Positions 9,739 through 19,000 of a stretch of DNA of 64,000 nt are shown piece by piece (the stretch's first letter is position 1; the number at the start of each line of letters is the position of its first letter). Under the pieces are notes generated by a model, which had not been told where the DNA came from, ran no database searches, and worked only from the letters and a program-made list of their open reading frames with translations. This stretch comes from Novosphingobium pentaromativorans US6-1 (GTDB lineage Bacteria; Pseudomonadota; Alphaproteobacteria; Sphingomonadales; Sphingomonadaceae): assembly GCF_000767465.1 (NCBI RefSeq), contig NZ_CP009293.1, positions 124,001 to 188,000 of the forward strand, in the 5' to 3' direction. The translations under genes were made by a program, and so were the position numbers.

Positions 9739-11307
9739 TCATACTTCGTGGGTGCGCGATCCCAGGATGCGGCGGGCGGTGGCCGCCATCTCCCTGAGCG
9801 GACCTGTTGCCGAAATGCATTGCCACTGCCCCAGATCGCCAATCGTCAGATCGCCCTGTGCCTTTGCAACGGCGGCATCGGCATCCGATGCGTCGGCACC
9901 GCGCCCTTCGACTCGACGCAGTCGGGTATCTGACGCCGCTTCAAGCCACAGCCCGCTGAAGGGCACATCGGCTCGTTCGGCGACCGCCTCGATTCCAATT
10001 CGATGGGAGCGCTGCGCGAACACTGCATCCACAACGACGGACTGCCCGCAGGACAAGGCAGCTAGGCCCAGCTTGTCAGCGCAGTCATAGACCAATTCGG
10101 CTGCCCGATCAGAATAGCTGCCCCGAGGCAGCCTCTCCTCGGGCGGAAGCCCGGCAAGACGCTTACGCAGAACGTCATTGCGAAGGATCCGTGCTCCCGG
10201 TGCGCGCCCGATGCCTCCGCCCAGCACACGTGCCAAGCTGGATTTGCCCGTTCCAGACAATCCGCCGATAGCAACCAGTCGCGGTCGCGCGGGCCGAAGG
10301 AGAGCGAGCGCCAGATCGAGATAGCTGCGGGCATTGTCGACCGTCGATCGCTCAGCGCCGGCACGCATCGCCTGCGCAGCAAGCACATGGGCCCGTATCG
10401 CGGCACGCACTGATAGGAAGAGCGGCATCAGCGCAATGCCACCTTCATCTTCGCCTGACACATCCAGATAGCGATTGAAGACGAGATTGGCTTCGGTGCG
10501 CAGGTTACGGTGCCAAAGGTCCATCAACAGGAAGGCGAGGTCGTAGAGGACATCGATCGTGGCGAGCTCGGTGCTGAATTCGAGGCAGTCGAACAGCGTG
10601 GGCCTGTCCTCGATGAGAGCGATGTTGGCGAGGTGAAGATCGCCATGGGCGTGGCGCACGCGGCCCCGTGCACCGCGAGCATCGAGTAACGACGCCATCT
10701 CCGCTGTCAGATCGAGCAGTTGCTTGCCGAGGAGGCTGGATTGCTCGGGATCGAGGATATCAGGGCAACTCGCCATACTGTCGACATTGCCTTGGACCAC
10801 GCTGCGAAAGCGGGCCGAGCCAGTGTCGGCTGCAAAGACTTCGGCTGCAGCATGGAAGGCGGTAATCTGATCGGCGAGCGCCATCAGCATTCGCTCATCG
10901 AGATGCCCATGGACGGCCTTCTCGTTGAGCAACGCATCGTCGGGAAAGCGCTGCATCTCGAGAATCCAGTCGATCGAATCTCCGAGGCCTCCGATTTCGA
11001 GGTGGCCATCAGGGCTTTGGCTGATGGGATGCACGGCACGATAGAGTTGCGGCGCTGTCCGCCGGTTGAGGCGCAGTTCGGTTTCAAGGGCGTCGCGCCG
11101 TCGCTGGGGCGTAGAGAAGTCGAGATAGCCGAACGTCACAGCACGTTTGATCTTCCACGCCCGATCCGCTTCGAGAAATATGCTGGCGCAGTGGGTGTCG
11201 ATGCGCCGGGGGATTTCGCGGCTGTCGAAAGCCTCGCCGCTCTCGAGGAAGGCGATAATATCTTTCTGGGCGTCTTGGCAGGGCGCTCCTGATCGCTTTG
11301 CCGCCAT
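9739..11307 (-). CDS. Two-domain protein: APH-like phosphotransferase plus P-loop kinase
   Basis: About 522 residues. The first two thirds resemble aminoglycoside/choline-kinase-like phosphotransferases, with the catalytic-loop motif HAHGDLHLANI followed by FDCLEFS. The last third is a P-loop NTPase with Walker A GLSGTGKS, like the gluconate/zeta-toxin kinase group. Proteins with this architecture are usually annotated as AAA-family or APH-domain ATPases and their substrate is unknown. The start is uncertain: ATG 11307 gives a sensible N terminus (MAAKRSGAP), while an open frame reaches a TTG at 11409. A small gene lies directly upstream on the same strand, so the pair probably forms an operon. 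Confidence 0.75.
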   Translation of the reverse strand: MAAKRSGAPCQDAQKDIIAFLESGEAFDSREIPRRIDTHCASIFLEADRAWKIKRAVTFGYLDFSTPQRRRDALETELRLNRRTAPQLYRAVHPISQSPDGHLEIGGLGDSIDWILEMQRFPDDALLNEKAVHGHLDERMLMALADQITAFHAAAEVFAADTGSARFRSVVQGNVDSMASCPDILDPEQSSLLGKQLLDLTAEMASLLDARGARGRVRHAHGDLHLANIALIEDRPTLFDCLEFSTELATIDVLYDLAFLLMDLWHRNLRTEANLVFNRYLDVSGEDEGGIALMPLFLSVRAAIRAHVLAAQAMRAGAERSTVDNARSYLDLALALLRPARPRLVAIGGLSGTGKSSLARVLGGGIGRAPGARILRNDVLRKRLAGLPPEERLPRGSYSDRAAELVYDCADKLGLAALSCGQSVVVDAVFAQRSHRIGIEAVAERADVPFSGLWLEAASDTRLRRVEGRGADASDADAAVAKAQGDLTIGDLGQWQCISATGPLREMAATARRILGSRTHEV

Positions 11308-11414
11308 GTGGTCAGATCCGGCCCGGGGCGCGGAGAACACGGTGGGCAAGACTCCCACCGAACACGCCATCCGCGCAATCCTTCCGGCACGAGCATCGAC
11401 TGGCACCAATGGGA

Positions 11415-11666
11415 TCAGGCAAACAGAGCATGCTCACCTGTTTCCTCAATCGGCTCGGGTATGACCAGCTGGTCATGGTCCTGATGAAAATGGTGCGGGT
11501 GTGGAAGGCGCGGAATGTGTGGGTAGAAAGTATCGACCACCGCGGTCCACCAGAGAGTGTAAAACGTCATCGGCGCTGCCAAAAACCGTTGAGCGACGAG
11601 GATCGGTTCCAACGCGGACAGAGCCTCCGACTGCCGCGGCACTTCCAGTGCAGGTCCATGAGCCAT
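11415..11666 (-). CDS. Small His/Pro-rich hypothetical protein (83 aa)
   Basis: An 83-residue open frame starting at ATG 11666 with AGGAA six to seven bases upstream, directly upstream of the phosphotransferase/kinase gene on the same strand. The middle is hydrophobic and aromatic (FLAAPMTFYTLWWTAVVDTFYP). It is followed by a histidine-rich stretch, LPHPHHFHQDHD, and an acidic tail. I do not recognise the family. The histidine run could bind metal, but that is speculation. The aromatic segment and operon position make it more likely a real gene than noise. Confidence 0.5.
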   Translation of the reverse strand: MAHGPALEVPRQSEALSALEPILVAQRFLAAPMTFYTLWWTAVVDTFYPHIPRLPHPHHFHQDHDQLVIPEPIEETGEHALFA

Positions 11667-11986
11667 TTGAATTTCCTATGCCGAATCGGGCCAAAGATTA
11701 GGGCTGGGCCAGAATCGGCCCTATTGGGGAGTCTACCTAGAGGTCGCGGGATCTTGGAGAAGGAACGACAAGCTCGCTCATCCCTTATCCTAAGGGGCGC
11801 AGTCCGCGTGTAATCCTATCCGGGAATCCCCGTATTTCGGCAGGACTGTCGTTCCGCCACGCTGGATTGAAAGACGCGATTAGCGGCGGCCCGGCTGGCT
11901 CGATGCGAGCGTGCCTGTTGCCCGCACGACAAGCCCTGCTCGTGAGCAGACGTCGCGTTTCACGAACGACCAGAGGAGATCGTGAC
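11667..11986. promoter_or_regulatory. Divergent promoter region with a shared CGTA motif
   Basis: No gene is supported in these 320 bases between the 83-aa gene and the USP gene. It holds an inverted repeat CCCTTA-TCC-TAAGGG (11782-11796) and the 16-base element GGGAATCCCCGTATTT (11822-11837). The latter matches 14 of 16 bases upstream of another USP gene (38276-38291). Confidence 0.45.
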
Positions 11987-13000
11987 ATGCCGGCATGCAA
12001 AACGCTTTCGCCAATCGTGACGACTGAGCCCGCCAAGGCAACGTTCAACATCATTGCTTGCGTGGGCCGCGGCCCGCACGCCGACTTCATTGTCCCGCAC
12101 GCGCTTGCGGTGGGCAAGGCGCTGGGTGCGCCGGTCACATTGCTGCAGGTTATCGAGGCTCAGGCCGTGCGCGACCCCCGGCCCGATCCAATCGAATGGG
12201 ATATGCGCCGTCATGACGCTCGCAAAATGCTGGGTGGTCTCGCAATGATCGCGGGCGAGCCGTCTCGGCGCGCCGACATCGCCCTTGCGGAAGGCCGGAC
12301 CGTCGATGAGATTTGCCGCTACGCCAACGGCAAGGCTGAATGCGTCATCATTCTTGGACGTGGCGCGGGGGAAGACGTTGATCCACGTCGGATAGGTAGC
12401 ACGGTCCACAATGTCGCAGGGCGGGCGCCTGGCTCGATCTTGCTCGTGCCCAACGATGCCACCGCCGATCCGGTACCGCGCTACCGGCGGATCCTGGTGC
12501 CAGTGGATGGCTCCGCCTGGGCCGAAAGCGTGCTTCCGCTCGCTGTACGGATGGCAAGAGCCAACGATGCCGAACTGATCCTCGTTCATGTCGTGCCGAC
12601 GCCTGAACTGACCGAAATCGGTCCGCTCGAGCCCGATGACATCCAGCTTCGCACCCGTGTCGTCGAGCGCAACGAGCGAACAGCGAATGCCTATCTTGCG
12701 CGGGTCAAAGCCTATCTTGCGCAGAATGGGGTTCATGTTCGCACGCTGTCGCATCGAAGCGACGACGTCCGTGCCTCCCTGGTCGACCTGATCCGCAGCG
12801 AGGCGGCCGATCTGGTCGTGCTGTCTGCACGGGGACATGGCGGGCGGCATCATGCCGACCTGCGCTATGGCAGCGTCTCTGCCTATCTGATGGCGCAATC
12901 GCCCGTTCCGCTTCTCATCGTGCGCCCGCGGGAGAGCGAGACCGCAGGATTGCGGGACGAAAGCATCCATCTGCGGCGTCCTTCGGTCGGGCAAGCTTGA
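11987..13000 (+). CDS. Tandem-domain universal stress protein
   Basis: 337 residues from ATG 11987, supported by AGGAG about seven bases upstream. Longer in-frame starts exist (from 11867) but lack a ribosome binding site. The second UspA domain begins YRRILVPVDGSAWAESVLP at about residue 165 and has the canonical ATP-binding signature near its end (LSARGHGGRHHADLRYGSVS). The first domain is more divergent. It ends three bases before the start of the giant glucan synthase gene, so the two are almost certainly co-transcribed and probably translationally coupled. This links glucan synthesis to the stress regulon. Confidence 0.9.
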   Translation: MPACKTLSPIVTTEPAKATFNIIACVGRGPHADFIVPHALAVGKALGAPVTLLQVIEAQAVRDPRPDPIEWDMRRHDARKMLGGLAMIAGEPSRRADIALAEGRTVDEICRYANGKAECVIILGRGAGEDVDPRRIGSTVHNVAGRAPGSILLVPNDATADPVPRYRRILVPVDGSAWAESVLPLAVRMARANDAELILVHVVPTPELTEIGPLEPDDIQLRTRVVERNERTANAYLARVKAYLAQNGVHVRTLSHRSDDVRASLVDLIRSEAADLVVLSARGHGGRHHADLRYGSVSAYLMAQSPVPLLIVRPRESETAGLRDESIHLRRPSVGQA

Positions 13001-13003
13001 CGC

Positions 13004-16000
13004 ATGGCGGACATTGACCGGTCGGCTGCGCCAATTGCAGCGTCGGCCGATGAAAGTGCGATCCGACACCAACTGGCCGGACGGATGCCGCGCGCCGAGA
13101 CTGTCCCGGTTTGGGCCGAGCTTTCTTCGCTACCAAAATGGTTGAGGCGTGCACGAGACGCAGCAAGCACCGCTGACAGCCGCAACGCCGTCGCCGCAGA
13201 ATGGCTGCTGGACAATGATTACCACGTTCAGCGTGCGATCCTGCAGATCGGCGAGGACCTGCCCCCCAGCTTCTACCAGCGGCTGCCGGGCATTGCCGGG
13301 GAGCAGGCGAGGGGAGCCCCGCGCGTCTACATGCTCGCCCATTCCCTGCTGCGCGCATCGCACTTGCAAATCGCGCTTGGCTCGGCGGTGGAGTTTATCG
13401 ACCGGTATCAGGATGAAGAGCCGCTCAGCATCGCCGAGCTCTGGGCATTCCCGACAATGCTGCGGCTTGCCTGCCTGGAACTGCTGATTGCGGGATTCGC
13501 ACGGCTCTTCAAGGATGTGCCGCCGCCCTTCGAGATCCACCCCGAGGGGCAGCTGTCCGCAGGCGCAGACGATACCGAATGCGTATCGAGGGCGATCGCC
13601 AATCTGGCGGTCATCTCGTCGATCCCCTGGAAAATGTTCTTCGATCGGGTCAGCAGGGTGGAAGCCATCCTGCGACGCGATCCGGCAGCCGTCTACGCGC
13701 GCATGGATTTCGACACCCGCGATCGGTATCGGCACGCCGTCGAACAGCTCGCAGCCCACAGCGGTCTGAGCGAGTGGGATGTGGCGGAGCGGCTGCTCAG
13801 CCAGTGTTACACCCAGGGCGATCTCCCCACGGGTCACATCGGCTACTGGCTGGTCGGTGCCGGCCGGCCGGCGTTCGAGGACGCTCTTCATGCGCGCGCG
13901 CTGACATTTGTCTCGCTTGGCCGGTGGTTGGCCCGCTATCCCGCCGCGCTCTATACGGCCGCGCTCATTCTGGTCGGCATCGCCGGCTTCATATTGCCCG
14001 CTGCCTATCTTCTGACCGTCGAGGCCAAGCTCTCCTCGTGGTTGATCGGAATCGCTTTGATCACGATCCCGGCGTCGGTCCTGAGCTTGACCTTCGTCAA
14101 TTGGCTCGTGACCTTGCTGGTCGCGCCGCGCGTGCTGCCCAAGCTCGACTTTGAAAAGGGCATCGCCGCCGATTGCCGGACCGCGGTGGTCATGCCCGTC
14201 ATTGTTGGAAATGTCGACGATATCGCGCCTGTGCTGCAGCGGATCGAAAGTCATCGGCTGGCCAACTCCGATCCCTCGCTCCGGTTCGTCCTGCTGAGCG
14301 ATCATGCTGATGCTGATGCGGAAGCGATGCCTGGCGATGGCGCGATCGAACGGGCGCTGATCGAAGGAATTGACCGCCTCAATCGACGCTATCCCGGCCC
14401 GGACGGGAAGGGTCCTTTTCATCTTCTCCACCGGCCGCGGCTCTATAACGCGGCCCAGGGCTGTTGGATGGGGTGGGAGCGAAAGCGGGGCAAGCTTGCG
14501 CAGTTCAACGCCCTGATCCTTCACGGGACATCGACGCCTTTCAGCGTTACGACCGGTGACCCCGGCCGCCTTGCCGGTCTCCGCTTCGTGGTGACCGCCG
14601 ATGCCGATACCCGATTGCCGCCCGGCGTCGTCAACCAGATGGTGGCCGCCCTCGCGCACCCGCTCAACATGGCCCATTTCGATCCGCGCTCAGGCCGGGT
14701 GTCGAGCGGATACACCATCCTTCAGCCACGCGTGGAGATCGCGCCCGAAAACAGTGGGCGGTCGCTGTTTACCCATTTCTTCGGGGGTGACACGGCGATC
14801 GACATTTATTCCCGGGCGGTTTCGGACGTCTATCAGGACATTTTTGGAACAGGCATATTCGTCGGCAAGGGCATCTACGATGTCGCGGCCTTCGAACGCA
14901 GCCTCGCTGGCCGCATCCCGGAAAACACGCTGCTGAGCCACGATCTGTTCGAAGGTCTGCACGGACGGGCGGGGCTCGCCAGCGACATCATCGTCTATGA
15001 AGGATTTCCCGCAGGCTATCTCGACTATAGCCGGCGCTGGCACCGGTGGGTCCGTGGGGACTGGCAGATCGTGGCCTGGCTGTTTCCTTTGGTCCCGGGC
15101 GCCGATGGTAACCGCGTGCGCAACCGCCTGACATGGTTCGACCGGCTCAAGATCTTCGACAATCTGCGGCGCAGTGTCGTTCCGGCGAGCCTTGTCGCCC
15201 TGCTGATCGGCGGCTGGTTCCTGCTGGGGGGTAATCCCCTTGTCTGGACATTGCTCGCGCTGGCTGCCCCGGCTGCCTATCTGTTTACCGACCTGGTGAC
15301 CGGCCTTGCCCAGGGCCGGCGGCGCGGCGTGCTCCAGGGGGTGCTGCGGCGCTTGTCGGACCATGCCGGCCGGTGGGCCCTCGCGATCACCTTCCTGGTG
15401 AGCGACAGCGCGATCGCACTCTCGGCCATCGTGACCACTCTCACCCGGCTCGCTACCAGGCGCCGTCTTCTCGAATGGACGGCGGCCGCGCAGATGTCAG
15501 CCCATGTCGCGACGCTCGATCCGAGGTGGGCCGCGTGGCGCGCGATGTGGGTGTCGCCCCTTTTCGCGATTGTCATTGCCGGAGCGCTGGCATTGACCGA
15601 TCCGAAGGTCCTGCTGATCGCGGGCCCTATCTTGCTGCTCTGGCTGCTCGCGCCCGAGATCGCCATCTGGATCACGCGTCCGGTCGCGCGTTCTGTCGAG
15701 ACGCTGGATGGTGAGGATCGCCTGTTTCTGCGTCGGCTCGCGCGGCGAACATGGCTGTTCTTCGAGACATTCGTGCGGCCCGAGGACAATTGGCTTCCGC
15801 CTGACAATTATCAGGCGCCTCCCGACGAAGCGACCGCGCATCGCACATCGCCGACCAATGTCGGCATGATGATTCTCTCGACGCTGACAGCGTGGAAGCT
15901 CGGCCATATCGGTGCGAACGAAGTCGCTGTCCGCCTGCGGAACGTCCTCGATACCCTCGACCGTCTCGAGCGGTATCGCGGCCATATGCTGAATTGGTAC

Positions 16001-19000
16001 GATACCCGCACCGGAAAGGCGCTTGAACCGCGGTATGTGTCAGCCGTCGACAGCGGCAATCTGGCGGTCAGTCTGGTGGTCGCGAAGAGCGCCTGCCGCG
16101 AGGCGGTGCGTGCGCCGATTCTTTCGCTCCAGCGCTGGGATGGCTTTGTCGATGTGCTCGATCTTCTCGCCGAGGCGCTCGGCGTGGAGGGCATCGATGG
16201 CGACGGCGCCTGCCGCAAACTCGTCGCCGCGATGCGCGAATCCGCGAGGACTGCGCCCGGGGAACCGGCGGCCTGGCATCAGCGCCTCAGCACCCTGCTC
16301 GAGCGGGATTGCGGGCAGCTGCAGGGCCAGGTCCATCACATCATCGCCATGGGGGACATGCTTCCGACCGAAGCGCTGCACGAAGTCCAGGTCTGGGTCG
16401 AGCGGGCGGATCATCACCTTCGGGCGATGCAGCGCGATGTCGACACTCTGCTGCCGTGGCAGCCGCTTCTCGAGGCGCCGCCCGAAGGCTGCTCCGAAAT
16501 CGCCGATGGGCTTCGTCCGATGCTGGTCGATGCCTTGTCGGCGGGCTCGGAAGCGACCGCCCTGCGGGCTCGCGCGACCATCGCCGCCTTCGAACAGAGC
16601 CAAGCGGAGGGCGGTATCCGTGATTGGGCGCGCGAACTGGGCGCTGCACTTGACCTCGGAGCGGCCACGTCCGCGGCGTTGCGCGATGATCTCGAACGCC
16701 TTGCGTCGGATGCTGCAAGGCAAGCCGAGGCGATGGACTTTGCCCTGATGTTTGATGCAACGACCAAGCTATTCAATATCGGCTATAATGTGAGCGCCGA
16801 TCGGATCGACCCGCATCATTACGATCTGCTCGCGAGCGAGGCGCGGCTGGCAAGCTTTTTTGCCATCTCCAAGGGAGACGTGCCTGCCGAGCATTGGTTC
16901 TCGCTTGGCCGTCCGATCACCAAACAGGCCCGTGGGCTTGCTCTGGTGTCATGGAACGGCTCGATGTTCGAGTATCTGATGCCCAACCTGTTCCTGCGCA
17001 GCGATCCGGAGACATTGCTGGGACAAAGCGATCGGAGCGCCGTCGATCTGCAACGTGACTATGGCGCTGCGCGCAATATCCCCTGGGGTATTTCCGAATC
17101 CTCCTTCGCATCGATGGGTGCCGATCGCGTGTATGGCTATCACGCCTTTGGCGTTCCCGCGCTCGGCTTGCGCCGGGGCCTGTCGCGGGACCTGGTGGTG
17201 GCGCCCTACGCGACCGCGCTGGCGCTGGCCGCGCGGCCGGGGCTAGCGATCCGGAACATGCGCGAGCTCGCAGCGCTTGGACTGATCGGTCGCTACGGCT
17301 TCTACGAAGCGGTCGATTTCACGCCGGAGCGGGTTCCGGCAGGCGACCGATTCGCGATCGTCCGTTCCTATATGGCCCATCATCAGGGCATGGCATTGGC
17401 GGCGATGGGCAATGCCTTGTGCGGCGACATATTCGTCGACTGGTTCCATGCAGATCCGCATATCCGCACGATCGACCTGCTGCTGAACGAGCGCATCCCC
17501 TGGGAACTGCCTCCCGAAATCTCGCGGATCGAAACACGCGAAGTTGCGCCGGTGCCGGAGGGCGCCATCCCTCCCCTGCACAGCTGGCCGGCGGAAACCT
17601 CAGGTCGAACGATCGCGGTTCATGTTATCGGCAACGGCCGCATGGCGAGCCGCCTGGCCGAGGGCGGGAGTGGCAGTCTCCACTGGCGTCGGCACGCGCT
17701 GACACGGTCGGACGCATCTCCCTCCGGCAGCGGGATGTCGATTTATCTGCGGGAACGGGCTTCGGGCGCGCTATGGTCCGCCGGTCCGGAGCCGATCCGC
17801 TCGGGAGCGACTGACGTTCACACTCGATTCCACGAGCATCAAGTCGAATATCACCGACGCGATCATGGCATCGCCACCAGCATGACCGTCTCGATCGCGC
17901 ACGGCGACGATGTCGAGATCCGCCGCATCATGGTCGTCAATGAAACCGATCGGACGCGCACCATCGATTTCACGAGCTATGCCGAGGTCGTTCTTGCGCC
18001 GGCCGCCGATGCCGCGCGCCACCCTGCCTTCAGCAAGCTGTTCGTTGGCAGCGAAATGCTCCCCGCAATGGACGGTCTTCTGTTCAGCCGCCGCGCACGC
18101 GATCCGAAGGAAAGCCCCCCGGTGCTCCTTCACCGCGCGATCGCCGATGAGCCAGGCCTGCGCGTGCGAGGCGTCGAAACCGATCGCCTCGCATTTCTGG
18201 GTCGGCACGGTCATGAATCAGCGCCGGCGGCATTGAACCGCGACAGCTTGCCCGGTGGTCTTGGCTGGACGCTCGATCCGGTGATCGGCCTGCAGGCGGA
18301 GATTGAGATACCGCCCTTCGGCCGACGTGAGATCGCATTCCTGACGATCGCGGCCGGATCCCGCGAGACCGTGCAGGAGATCGCGGAGCGGTACACAACG
18401 ATCCCGTCCATGGACTGGGCGGTAAGCGACGCGGCAACCGCGGTGGCGCGCGAGTTGCATACGCTAGGGCTCGCGCCTCATCGCGTTCCCGAGGCCCAGA
18501 AGCTGTTGTCCCGGCTACTTCAACCCGCACCGCCACGAGCGACTTACGAGGGCGTGGGCAGGGGGAGAGCGAGCCGCCAAGATCTCTGGGCGCTTGGTAT
18601 ATCGGGCGATCATCCGATCCTCCTGCTAGGCGGAGGAGACACGGAGCGGTCGGGCCTGCTGCGGTTCCTGCTTTCCGCGCATCAGCTCTGGCGGCATCGC
18701 GGCGTGGCCGTCGATCTTGTCGTAATGCACGAAGGCGCCGAGGGCTATCTCGAGCCGGTACGCGAACGTTTGCTGGCGGTCCTGCGGGATGCGGGCGTCC
18801 AGGATCAGCTGGGCCAGAATGGCGGCGTCCATTTGGTCGGCATCGACCGTGCCGATGGCGACCGCGCGCGGCTGCTCGAGCGCTCCGCGCATCTTCGGCT
18901 CGATGAGCGGGGAGGGTCTATCGCCGATCAGCTTTCGCGTCTTGACGCCGAGCCGTTGTCGGGCCCTCGGTTCACGCCTGTCGTGCCGGAGGGGCCGGTC

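Noticed and set aside
13130..14677. Long minus-strand open frame (515 codons) opposite the glucan synthase gene
   Set aside because: It is antisense to well-supported NdvB sequence, has no recognisable motif, and its composition is that of a GC-rich shadow frame.
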